A stretch of DNA of 7,698 nt, from assembly GCA_025980355.1 (NCBI GenBank), contig JAICXR010000147.1:1-7698 (forward strand). The letters are read 5' to 3'. Below the pieces are notes generated by a model. That model was not told the origin of the DNA and ran no database searches. It saw nothing but the letters and a program-made list of their open reading frames with translations. Positions 1 to 6,626 of this stretch are shown here, piece by piece. Origin of the DNA: Chloroflexota bacterium (GTDB lineage Bacteria; Chloroflexota; UBA4733). The stretch's first letter is position 1. The number at the start of each line of letters is the position of its first letter. Both the position numbers and the translations under genes were made by a program.

Positions 1-120
1 CCCTTCGGTTTTTGCGGTTCCCCGGGGGTGGGGGGGGGGGGGGGGGGGGGGGCGGCGCCCGCCGGGGTCCGTGGGTGGGGGTGTGGGTGGGGGGGGGTCT
101 GGGGGGCCCCGCCCCTACTG
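1..120. repeat. Low-complexity G-run tract at the window edge
   Basis: The stretch holds an uninterrupted run of 23 G (30-52), then further G-runs separated by single T or C (about 71-106). Nothing in it looks coding. Several closely spaced runs of three or more G could in principle form G-quadruplexes on the plus strand. However, a 23-base homopolymer at the start of a window is also typical of a contig end or of poly-G artefacts from two-colour sequencing. I cannot tell these apart from sequence, so no promoter is called here even though it lies just upstream of the first gene. Confidence 0.6.
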
Positions 121-151
121 TTCGAATGTATAGAGAGGGACTTTGGAGCGC

Positions 152-2377
152 ATGAACGAGCTTAACTTTACGTTTTCCGACCTGATCAGCGGGTACGTCA
201 CGGCGCCGGTCAAGGACGGGGTCTACTCCGTCAAGACAGTGGACGGCCGGGAATATCAGATCACCCTGACCGATGCCACCTATGCCGAGATGATGCGTAA
301 CTTGGGCGACCCCTGGACCGACCCGGGCGCCCCGATGGAGACGCTGCTGACCCCCGGCCGCTTCGTCTTCTCCTACGGCACCTACTACCCGGAGAACGGG
401 AAGGTGTCGTTCGAAGTGAAGCACATCGTCTTCGTCGGACGCGGCGACACCGAGTTCCGCTTCGAAGCGCAGGACTGGTGGATCCAGCAGATCCGCTCGC
501 TCGGCGACTTCTACTTCAAGGCCCAGTTCCCGGACGGGGTGGTCAACTTCAAGGAATATCGCACCCATCTGACCCTGGAGGGGCAGCAGATCGAAAGCAC
601 CCGCCAGGAAACCGATACCATCTCCCGCATGATCTACGGCTTCGCGTCGGCATACCAGTTGACCGGCGACGACCGCTACCTGGAAGCGGCGGAGCGCGGC
701 ACGGAGTACCTGCGCGACCACCTGCGCGCCATCGACGAGAAGGAAGGGATCGCCTACTGGTACCACGCGGTGGACGTCAAGGGCGGCCACGAGCGCAAGG
801 TCTTCGCGTCGGAGTTCGGCGACGACTACGACGCCATCCCCGCCTACGAGCAGATCTACGCCCTGGCCGGGCCGATCCAGACCTATCGCATCACCGGCGA
901 CCCGCGCATCCTGCGCGACGCGGAGATGACGGTGAACCTGTTCGACCGCTATTACCTGGACAAGGACAAAGGCGGCTACTTCTCCCACCTGGACCCGATC
1001 ACGCTGGACCCCCGCGCGGAGAGCCTGACCCACAACCGGGCCCGCAAGAACTGGAACTCCGTGGGCGACCACGCCCCGGCCTACCTGATCAACCTCTGGC
1101 TGGCGACGGGCGAGGAGCGCTACGCCAAGATGCTGGCCTACACGGCCGACACGATCGAAGGCTACTTCAAGGACTACGACAACAGCCCCTACGTCAACGA
1201 GAAGTTCTTCGAGGACTGGTCGCACGACCACAACTCGCCGCTGCAGAAGAACCGGGCAATCGTCGGCCACAACCTGAAGATCGCCTGGAACTTGATGCGC
1301 ATCTACCACATGCAGCCCAACGAGAAGTACAAGGCCTTCGCCGAGAAGATCGCCGCCATCATGCCGGAAGTCGGCATGGACAAGCAGCGCGGCGGCTGGT
1401 ACGACATGGTGGAGCGGGTGCGCACCCCCGGCCAAGAGTTCCATCACCTGATCTGGCACGACCGCAAAGCCTGGTGGCAGCAGGAGCAGGGCATCCTGGC
1501 CTACCTGATCCTCGCCGGCTCCCTGAAGAAGCCGGAGTACCTGCGCCTGGCCCGCGAGTCCGCCGCCTTCTACAACGCCTGGTTCCCGGACAACGACTCC
1601 GGCGGCGTGTATTTCAACGTCCTGGCCAACGGCATCCCCTACCTCCTGGGGACGGAGCGCCTGAAGGGCAGCCACTCCATGTCGGGCTACCACTCCTTCG
1701 AGCTCTGCTACCTCGCCGCGATCTACACCAACCTGCTCCTGACGAAGCAGCCGATGGACTTCTACTTCAAGCCCCAGCCCGGCGGCTTCAAGGACAATGT
1801 CCTGCGCGTCCAGCCCGACATCCTGCCGCCCGGCAGCGTCAAGATCGAGGCGGTGTGGATCAACGGCGAGCGCTACGCCGACTTCGACGCCAATGCCATG
1901 ACGATCAACCTGCCGGTGACGCAACAGGAGGTGCCGGCCCATCCCTTGCAGTATCGTCCGGCCTGGGCCGGCAACCCCCGGCTGCTGCCGCCGAACGAGA
2001 AGGAAGAATTGCGCGTGCGCGTGCGCATCGCGCCGGCGGGCCTCCCTTATGACCTGCGACTCTCCATGGAAGGCGGCAAGGCCGAACTGCTGTTGAACGG
2101 CAACCTGGACGAAGGGGCCGTCCTCGCCTTCAAGCAGGAGCTCGATCGCGTCGTGGCGGCGAAGCCCAGTCAGCTCGTGCTGCTCACCGAGGACCTTACC
2201 GCCCTCTCCAAGGAATGCGGGCGGGTGCTGGTGTTCTTCCAGAACAAGATCGGCATGGACACCGACATCTTCGTCGTTGCCGCGAACGACGACGTGCGCT
2301 CGGTCCTCGGCGATCTCGAACTGCTCGACGACGTGACCCTGGTCAACTCGACCGACGAGATCCCGAGCAAGGCGTAA
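152..2377 (+). CDS. AGE-family (N-acylglucosamine/cellobiose 2-epimerase-like) protein fused to a C-terminal STAS domain
   Basis: A 741-residue soluble protein with no signal peptide or membrane segment, so probably cytosolic. Residues 1-100 form a small beta-rich region. Residues ~105-545 match the (alpha/alpha)6 barrel of AGE and cellobiose epimerases: an Arg-containing RQETDTISRMIYGF helix (R151), GHNLKIAW (H373), WWQQEQG (W441-W442) and the SHSMSGYHSFELCY segment (H508, H514). These match the family's usual Arg, His and Trp active-site positions, so sugar binding or epimerisation is plausible; the substrate is unknown. Residues ~546-633 are a beta-rich linker. Residues ~634-735 look like a STAS domain (ELLLNGNLDEGAV then LVLLTEDL), the fold of anti-sigma-factor antagonists. 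At the usual D-S-S-G phosphorylation site it reads K-E-C-G (C689), so Ser phosphorylation there seems lost. Usual AGE proteins are about 400 residues, so the added N- and C-terminal parts are notable. ATG 152 is preferred, with the purine stretch 133-140 as a loose Shine-Dalgarno; a TTG at 143 would add three residues. AGE call strong, STAS call good, enzymatic activity unproven. Confidence 0.85.
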   Translation: MNELNFTFSDLISGYVTAPVKDGVYSVKTVDGREYQITLTDATYAEMMRNLGDPWTDPGAPMETLLTPGRFVFSYGTYYPENGKVSFEVKHIVFVGRGDTEFRFEAQDWWIQQIRSLGDFYFKAQFPDGVVNFKEYRTHLTLEGQQIESTRQETDTISRMIYGFASAYQLTGDDRYLEAAERGTEYLRDHLRAIDEKEGIAYWYHAVDVKGGHERKVFASEFGDDYDAIPAYEQIYALAGPIQTYRITGDPRILRDAEMTVNLFDRYYLDKDKGGYFSHLDPITLDPRAESLTHNRARKNWNSVGDHAPAYLINLWLATGEERYAKMLAYTADTIEGYFKDYDNSPYVNEKFFEDWSHDHNSPLQKNRAIVGHNLKIAWNLMRIYHMQPNEKYKAFAEKIAAIMPEVGMDKQRGGWYDMVERVRTPGQEFHHLIWHDRKAWWQQEQGILAYLILAGSLKKPEYLRLARESAAFYNAWFPDNDSGGVYFNVLANGIPYLLGTERLKGSHSMSGYHSFELCYLAAIYTNLLLTKQPMDFYFKPQPGGFKDNVLRVQPDILPPGSVKIEAVWINGERYADFDANAMTINLPVTQQEVPAHPLQYRPAWAGNPRLLPPNEKEELRVRVRIAPAGLPYDLRLSMEGGKAELLLNGNLDEGAVLAFKQELDRVVAAKPSQLVLLTEDLTALSKECGRVLVFFQNKIGMDTDIFVVAANDDVRSVLGDLELLDDVTLVNSTDEIPSKA

Positions 2378-2396
2378 CCTAAAGGCTCTCTCCTGA

Positions 2397-2431
2397 CCTC
2401 TCCCCCAAGACGCATCGCTCTGGGGGAGAGG
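2397..2431. repeat. Perfect 11-bp inverted repeat, CCTCTCCCCC type
   Basis: The arm CCTCTCCCCCA (2397-2407) pairs perfectly with TGGGGGAGAGG (2421-2431) across a 13-base loop. It starts 19 bases after the stop of the first gene. No T-tract follows, so it is not a classical intrinsic terminator, though it could stabilise or attenuate the transcript. Its arms resemble the inner stem of the repeat at 5204-5272 and the degenerate copy at 2513-2547, which suggests a dispersed repeat family. Confidence 0.75.
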
Positions 2432-2452
2432 AACGCGGCCGCGAGGACCGCA

Positions 2453-2494
2453 GCATCCCCGGACTGTCGGCGTACCAGGCCGTTCCGGCGATGC
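2453..2494. repeat. Imperfect inverted repeat between the C-rich hairpins
   Basis: GCATC (2453-2457) pairs with GATGC (2490-2494). After one C-C mismatch, CCGG (2459-2462) pairs with CCGG (2485-2488), and an inner CGG/CCG pairing (2468-2470 with 2480-2482) is possible. The stem is moderately convincing in such GC-rich DNA and may be part of the same intergenic repeat patch. Confidence 0.4.
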
Positions 2495-2512
2495 CACCGA
2501 TCGCTGGACGCT

Positions 2513-2547
2513 GGCTCTCCCCCAGAGCGTAGCGCCTTGGGCGAGCC
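2513..2547. repeat. Degenerate copy of the CTCCCCCA...TTGGG hairpin
   Basis: The left arm GGCTCTCCC (2513-2521) pairs with GGGCGAGCC (2539-2547) with one mismatch (T2518 against C2542). The loop contains GAGCGTAGCGC, similar in style to the AGACGCATCGCTC loop of the hairpin at 2397-2431. The shared CTCCCCCA left arm and the similar loop length suggest a diverged copy of the same element. Confidence 0.5.
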
Positions 2548-2588
2548 GCCCAGAGGGCACCCGCGAAGGCAGAGAGAGGATTCGTTCA

Positions 2589-2619
2589 CCATGGTGACGT
2601 GGCCTCCGTAACACCATGG
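2589..2619. repeat. Perfect 8-bp inverted repeat with a possible extended stem
   Basis: CCATGGTG (2589-2596) pairs perfectly with CACCATGG (2612-2619). Inside it ACG (2597-2599) can pair with CGT (2607-2609), giving an extended hairpin with a two-base bulge. It lies about 170 bases ahead of the preferred start of the next gene. It could be an operator-like palindrome, a leader-RNA stem, or another intergenic repeat; the sequence does not decide. Confidence 0.5.
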
Positions 2620-2775
2620 CCCCCGAATGGGCGATAGCCCGGAAGTCCTGGGACCGTGAAACGGGAACCGTAGGAACAGGCTATTTTTCTCCCAACTACC
2701 GGTTACGATGCTGCGACAGATTCTTACGGCGCAAGGACGTTGCCGACGGCGTGGCGCGGGATGGTGCGGAGTAGT

Positions 2776-2780
2776 GGAGG
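2776..2780 (+). promoter_or_regulatory. Shine-Dalgarno GGAGG that sets a GTG start
   Basis: A canonical GGAGG core sits five bases before the GTG at 2786. The upstream in-frame ATG at 2708 has no purine-rich site in front of it, and the 26 residues it would add are Arg/Gly/Cys-rich and unlike a real N-terminus. This supports the GTG start. Confidence 0.7.
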
Positions 2781-2785
2781 ACCCT

Positions 2786-5200
2786 GTGGCGGAACCAAGT
2801 CTGAGCCTGACCCCGGCACGGCAGCGTCTGCAACTGCTGGGCATCATGCTGATCATGGCCTGCTCCCTCGCCCTCCTCGGCTACGTCGGCTACGGCGAGA
2901 CCTGGCGAACGTACCCGACGTTCGAGATCGAGCGCCTGGCGGCCCAGGGCGATACCGTGAAGAACGCGATGGACCCGTTCCTCATGGCCGGCCTCCCCGT
3001 CAGCGAGTTCCCCGGATTCGTCCCCCTCACCACGCCCCTGCTCGCGTCCGACCAGTCGGTCGGCGGCGTCTACGTGGTCGACCCGAAGGGGACGATCCTG
3101 CAATCGAATACCCAGCCCAAGTCGCCGCCCTATTCCCCCGCCGCCTTCCACGACAGCAAACTGCAAACGACGAACAGCCAGTACACCCTGTCGGAGAGCG
3201 ACAGCGCCTATCGGGTGACGCTGCAGATCAAGAACAAGGTCGAACCCGTCGGCCAGATCGTGCTCATCATGCCCAAGGCGGTCACGGCAAGCCAGATCGA
3301 CGCCATCTTCGTCCGGCCGGTGGCGATCGGCGCGGCCGCGTTGCTGGCGATCTTCCTGGTCACATGCACCGTCGTGATCAGCCGGTCCTCCGGCCATCCC
3401 CGGCGCGCTCTGGGCGTGAGCTACGGCATCGTCTTTTTCGCCATGGCGATCGTGGTGGTGGCGGCGCTGGTGAACATCTACTCCGAGGGAATCCGCAACA
3501 AGACCGACGCCCTCGCCAATTCGCTGAGCGAACGCCTCTCCGATCCCCTCCAGTTGGGCCTCGACCTCAGCGATTTCAGCCAGGTCGACGTCGTCTTCCA
3601 CGACTACAAGGTCCTCTACCCGGACCTCAGCTACGTCGCCCTGACCGATGGCGACCAGATCGTCTTCGACAGCACGACCGCGCGCGTCGGCACCCGCTGG
3701 ACCGCGGACTCTAGCGACTACGAATATCTTGCTCCCCTGCACGGCGGTGCGGCGGCCAGCACCCTGGCCGTCCGGGCCGGCATTCCGAAGTCCGTCATCT
3801 ACGGCGAGGTCTGGCGGAGCGGGAAGAACTTCATCGTGCTGTTCCTGGCGTCGGGCCTCATCGCCATGCTGTTCTTCGACCTCCTCAACACGCTGACCTC
3901 CGCGCCCTCGGGCGGGCTCGCCAGCGCCGAGTCGCGCCGCGTCTACCAAGAGGGCATCGTGCTGCCCTTCCTCTTCCTGGCGATCTTCGTGGAAGCCTTC
4001 GCCAACTCCTTCATGCCGCAGCATCTGCAGAACCTGGCGCGCCAGACCGGCCTCAGCCCGAGCGTGGCGTCGGCGCAGTTCACCGTCTATTACGCGGCGC
4101 TGGCGTTCGCCCTCATTCCCGTCGGGCGCTACATCGAGAGCGGCAAGCTGCGTAGCATCCTGATCATCGGCAGTGTCCTGGAGGTGAGCAGTCTGGTGCT
4201 GATGGCGACGGTCGGGAACTCCTACGCGATGTTCCCGATCCGGGCGATGGCCGGCGCGGCCCACGGCATCCTGGCGACCGGGGTGCAGTCGTATCTGATC
4301 GTGCTGGCCTCCCAGAGCCAGGTCACCCGGGGGGCCTCGCGGTTCCTGTTCACCTATAACAGCGGCATCATCTCCGGCTCGGCGATCGGCGCCTTGCTGG
4401 CCGTCTACATGGGCTTCAACGGCGTGTTCACCCTCGCCGCCGTGCTGGCGATGGGCGTGCTCCTGTTCGGGGTGTGGTTCCTCCCGACGGCGGTGCAAGC
4501 GCAGCAGGTGGCGCAGGTCGCGCCGGCCAAGGTGCAGCCGCCCTTCGTGCCCAGTTTGACACGGGCCTTGCGCGACTTCGGCTTCGTGAGCGTCGTGCTC
4601 CTCGTCGGCGTGCCGGCGAAGATCGTCAACGCCGGCGTGATCGCCTTCGCGCTGCCGCTGCTGCTGGCCCGGCAATCCGTGCCCCAGGAGGATATCGGCC
4701 AGTACATGATGCTCTATCCCATCGGCATCCTCTTGATGAGCCTCATGGTCACGCGCATCGTGGCGCGGCTCGGTCAGCCGCGCAAGGCGCTGATCGTCGG
4801 CACGGTCGTCGGCGCCCTGGCGGTGGCGGAGATCGGCTTGATGGGCGTGAAGGGGCTCGGCGGTGCCGAGGCGGCGGCCATCACCTCCTTCTTCCTGATC
4901 ACGGGTATCTTCATCCTCGGCCTGGCGCACGGCATGATCAATGCGCCGATCGTCTCCTATGTCTCCACGACATCGGCGGCCGATAGCCTGGGCCGCAGTA
5001 CCGCCAACTCGATCTACCGCTTCGTGGAGCGGTTCGGCCACATGACCGGGCCGATCCTGATCAGCCAGTTGCTCTTCGTCGGCCAGCAGAACGCGATCGC
5101 CATCATGTGGGTCGGCGTGCCGATCGTCCTGTTCGGCATCTTCTTCTGGATCGAGTCCGGCCGGCGCAACGCGGCCCAGATGCGCCTTTCGGTCGGGTAG
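2786..5200 (+). CDS. MFS-type membrane protein with two N-terminal extracytoplasmic sensor regions
   Basis: An 804-residue integral membrane protein from the GTG start. Order: TM1 (~17-36); first extracytoplasmic region (~37-177) with a VGGVYVVDPKGTILQSN segment like PAS/Cache sensors; TM2 (~178-199); short cytoplasmic loop; TM3 (~209-231); second extracytoplasmic region (~232-348) whose YVALTDGDQIVFDS followed by ARVGTRW is typical of Cache ligand-binding domains; TM4 (~349-371); then a ~400-residue major facilitator core (~389-790) with about 12 hydrophobic segments. Motif-A-like loops follow the second helix of each half: GRYIESGKLRS (~447-457) and ARLGQPRKAL (~660-669). A usual MFS carrier is ~400 residues, so half of this protein is added sensor. 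It may be a transporter gated by an external ligand, or a transporter-derived receptor; the substrate cannot be read from sequence. No kinase, HAMP or cyclase domain is present, so any output must pass through the MFS core or a partner. It is followed by binding-protein genes, which fits a ligand-sensing role. Confidence 0.85.
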   Translation: MAEPSLSLTPARQRLQLLGIMLIMACSLALLGYVGYGETWRTYPTFEIERLAAQGDTVKNAMDPFLMAGLPVSEFPGFVPLTTPLLASDQSVGGVYVVDPKGTILQSNTQPKSPPYSPAAFHDSKLQTTNSQYTLSESDSAYRVTLQIKNKVEPVGQIVLIMPKAVTASQIDAIFVRPVAIGAAALLAIFLVTCTVVISRSSGHPRRALGVSYGIVFFAMAIVVVAALVNIYSEGIRNKTDALANSLSERLSDPLQLGLDLSDFSQVDVVFHDYKVLYPDLSYVALTDGDQIVFDSTTARVGTRWTADSSDYEYLAPLHGGAAASTLAVRAGIPKSVIYGEVWRSGKNFIVLFLASGLIAMLFFDLLNTLTSAPSGGLASAESRRVYQEGIVLPFLFLAIFVEAFANSFMPQHLQNLARQTGLSPSVASAQFTVYYAALAFALIPVGRYIESGKLRSILIIGSVLEVSSLVLMATVGNSYAMFPIRAMAGAAHGILATGVQSYLIVLASQSQVTRGASRFLFTYNSGIISGSAIGALLAVYMGFNGVFTLAAVLAMGVLLFGVWFLPTAVQAQQVAQVAPAKVQPPFVPSLTRALRDFGFVSVVLLVGVPAKIVNAGVIAFALPLLLARQSVPQEDIGQYMMLYPIGILLMSLMVTRIVARLGQPRKALIVGTVVGALAVAEIGLMGVKGLGGAEAAAITSFFLITGIFILGLAHGMINAPIVSYVSTTSAADSLGRSTANSIYRFVERFGHMTGPILISQLLFVGQQNAIAIMWVGVPIVLFGIFFWIESGRRNAAQMRLSVG

Positions 5201-5203
5201 TCG

Positions 5204-5272
5204 GGCCCTCATCCCCGGCCCCTCTCCCCGTGGGAGAGGGGAGGCGAGCCGTAACGAGTCGGGGTGAGGGCC
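5204..5272. repeat. Nested double-hairpin intergenic repeat
   Basis: The outer arm GGCCCTCATCCCC (5204-5216) pairs with GGGGTGAGGGCC (5261-5272), with one bulged T. The inner arm CCCCTCTCCC (5219-5228) pairs perfectly with GGGAGAGGGG (5232-5241) across a 3-base loop. The element fills most of the 90-base gap between the MFS gene and the Tat-signal binding-protein gene and ends just before the latter's Shine-Dalgarno. This nested CCCTCA-TCCCC / CCCCTCTCCC layout is, as I recall, a common high-copy intergenic element in Chloroflexota and other GC-rich genomes. It has no following T-tract, so it is better read as a REP/MITE-like repeat that may stabilise or attenuate the message than as an intrinsic terminator. 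Confidence 0.8.
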
Positions 5273-5278
5273 ATTGTT

Positions 5279-5284
5279 GGAGGG
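5279..5284 (+). promoter_or_regulatory. Shine-Dalgarno GGAGGG for the ATG at 5291
   Basis: A strong GGAGGG lies six bases before ATG 5291. It favours this start over an in-frame GTG at 5264, which falls inside the hairpin repeat and would add nine residues ahead of the Tat signal. Confidence 0.75.
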
Positions 5285-5290
5285 TTTCGT

Positions 5291-6598
5291 ATGGCAGCCT
5301 CAGAACGGGCGATAGGCTCGTTGAGCCGGCGTCAATTGCTGCTCGCGTCGCTCACGGTGGGCGCGCTGGCGGGCGCCTCGCCCCTTATCGCCGGCGCGAC
5401 AGCGGCGGCGCGTCCCCTGGCCCCGCTGCTCGGCGGCACGCCCACGCAATTCGGGGCGGACCGGACACTGGCGGACGCCGCCGTCAGCCCTTCGGCGCTG
5501 AAATGGGTGGTACTCGCGCCGCAGACCCTGGCCAACTGGACCCTGACGCAGGATACTGCCGATGGCAATCGCTTCACGTTGACGCCGAAGAAGCTGGGCT
5601 CGCTGAGCGGCACGCCCAAGCGCGTGCTGGTGCTCTATACGAAACCGTTGAGTAGCTTCGACGACACGCTCACGGCGATCCTGGGCGTCCTCACGGACAA
5701 ACAGGTCCCGGTCACCGTCACGCTCCTGAACTTCGAGCAGAAAGACAACCTGTTGAAGGCCGGACTGGCCTACGGCGAGGCGCAGAAGTTCGACCTGTTA
5801 GCGCCGATGGGCTCGGAAGCTACCCAGAGCGTGCACGACGCCTACCAGGGCGGCGCGCTGCCCACCCTTTCCCTGTTCACGAAGGACCCGGTGCTGCAAG
5901 GCTACCTCAAGGACTTCAACACCGGGAGCGGGACGAATCTGGCCTACTGCACCAACGCCGTGCCGATCGAAGAGCAGATGACCTACCTGCGCGAGCTGAA
6001 GGCCGACGTGAGGAACATCGCCGTGTTGTATTCGGACACGAGCCGCAGTACCCTGGAGGCCCAGGTGACGCCGCTGAAGGCGCTGGCGACCCAGCAAGGC
6101 ATTAACGTGCTCGATGTCGTGGTCCACAGCGATACCAACCCGGCTCCGGAGTTCAACGTCGCCGTCCCACAGGCGATCACCGCCATGGCGGCCAGCGACC
6201 CCGGTCTGCAACGCAGCGTCTTCTGGGCCACCGGCACCACCGCCGTCATCAACTCCATCGACCTGCTCAGCCAGTTGTGTGGTACCGTCCCGATGCTGAG
6301 CGTGTACCCGGAGCTCGTGAAGGAGGGGCCCGGCAGTGCTATCCTCTCCGTGGGCGTTGCCAATGTGAACCTTGGTCTCCTGGATACCAATTACATGCTG
6401 GACATCTTGTACAACGGCAAGAAGCCGGCGACGATGCAGGCGGGGGTGGTGTCGCCGCCCGACCTGGCCATCAGCTTCATGAAGTCGCGCCAGATCGGCC
6501 TGGAGATCCCCTTCAGCTTCTTCGAGAACGCCGGCTACGTGTACGACCATAATGGCAAGGTCGTTCGTTCCAACGGCCAAACGGTCGCCGGCGCCTGA
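5291..6598 (+). CDS. Tat-exported ABC_sub_bind (PF04392/TrpX-type) periplasmic-binding protein
   Basis: A 435-residue exported protein. Residues 10-18 (SLSRRQLLL) form a twin-arginine motif followed by a hydrophobic stretch to about residue 36 and an ATAAA cleavage-like site near 36-40. No lipobox Cys is seen, so it is either released or held by an uncleaved signal. Residues ~41-109 match nothing I recognise. Residues ~110-415 have the two-lobed type I binding-protein fold of the ABC_sub_bind family: KRVLVLYTKP at the start of lobe 1, the VPIEEQMTYLRELKADVRNIAVLYS segment crossing into lobe 2, and a NLGLLDTNYMLDILYNGKKPA segment near the end that matches the family's conserved tail. Members bind small ligands such as amino acids for ABC importers or act as sensors; the ligand here cannot be inferred. 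No ABC permease or ATPase is adjacent. It lies 90 bases after the MFS gene and 28 bases before the TAXI-type gene, so co-transcription with the latter is likely. Confidence 0.8.
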   Translation: MAASERAIGSLSRRQLLLASLTVGALAGASPLIAGATAAARPLAPLLGGTPTQFGADRTLADAAVSPSALKWVVLAPQTLANWTLTQDTADGNRFTLTPKKLGSLSGTPKRVLVLYTKPLSSFDDTLTAILGVLTDKQVPVTVTLLNFEQKDNLLKAGLAYGEAQKFDLLAPMGSEATQSVHDAYQGGALPTLSLFTKDPVLQGYLKDFNTGSGTNLAYCTNAVPIEEQMTYLRELKADVRNIAVLYSDTSRSTLEAQVTPLKALATQQGINVLDVVVHSDTNPAPEFNVAVPQAITAMAASDPGLQRSVFWATGTTAVINSIDLLSQLCGTVPMLSVYPELVKEGPGSAILSVGVANVNLGLLDTNYMLDILYNGKKPATMQAGVVSPPDLAISFMKSRQIGLEIPFSFFENAGYVYDHNGKVVRSNGQTVAGA

Positions 6599-6626
6599 CG
6601 ACAGAAAAGACGTGAGAGTGACGCAG

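Larger units (their letters stand above)
2378..2785. other. Hairpin-rich noncoding intergenic region
   Basis: These 408 bases separate the epimerase/STAS gene from the membrane-protein gene. I see no convincing gene in either direction; the open frames here are extensions of shadow frames. The DNA holds four separate inverted repeats (listed individually), plus small GGGC-GATA-GCCC (2629-2640) and CCGT-GAA-ACGG (2654-2664) stems and a T5 run at 2684-2688. No clear -35/-10 pair was found, but the length leaves room for a promoter or leader for the downstream gene. It looks like a patch of accumulated intergenic repeat elements, possibly including a structured leader RNA. Confidence 0.6.

Noticed and set aside
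143..151. TTG start for the first gene
   Set aside because: It adds only three residues and sits two bases after the purine stretch, too close for good initiation. ATG 152 is the more usual codon with better, though still loose, spacing.
478..2052. 524-codon plus-strand frame inside the epimerase gene
   Set aside because: Arg/Pro/Gly-rich translation in another frame of a gene with well-supported AGE motifs; a GC-codon shadow.
2397..2431. Intrinsic transcription terminator after the first gene
   Set aside because: The stem is strong but no T-tract follows it, and its arms match a repeat found elsewhere in the window.
2584..2678. Glutamine (glnA) riboswitch-like words CGTTCACC, GGAAGT and AGGAAC
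   Set aside because: Only short words match from memory. The spacing and the required closing stem (CGTTC with GAACG) are not present, so the resemblance is probably chance.
2708..2785. ATG 2708 as the start of the MFS gene
   Set aside because: No Shine-Dalgarno ahead of it, and the added 26 residues are Arg/Gly/Cys-rich and atypical. GTG 2786 has GGAGG at ideal spacing.
2170..2856. 228-codon minus-strand frame crossing the intergenic region
   Set aside because: It overlaps the 3' end of the first gene and the start of the MFS gene, runs through the hairpin repeats, and shows no domain. Its centre is translated repeat sequence.
2696..5212. 838-codon open frame on the minus strand opposite the MFS gene
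   Set aside because: Its translation is a monotonous Arg/Asp/His/Gly/Glu-rich string with no domain, as expected from the antisense of a GC-rich membrane-protein gene. The plus-strand frame has clear helices and motifs.
5306..5315. GGGCGATAG word shared with 2629-2637
   Set aside because: A nine-base match in GC-rich DNA, one copy lying inside coding sequence; too short to call a repeat.
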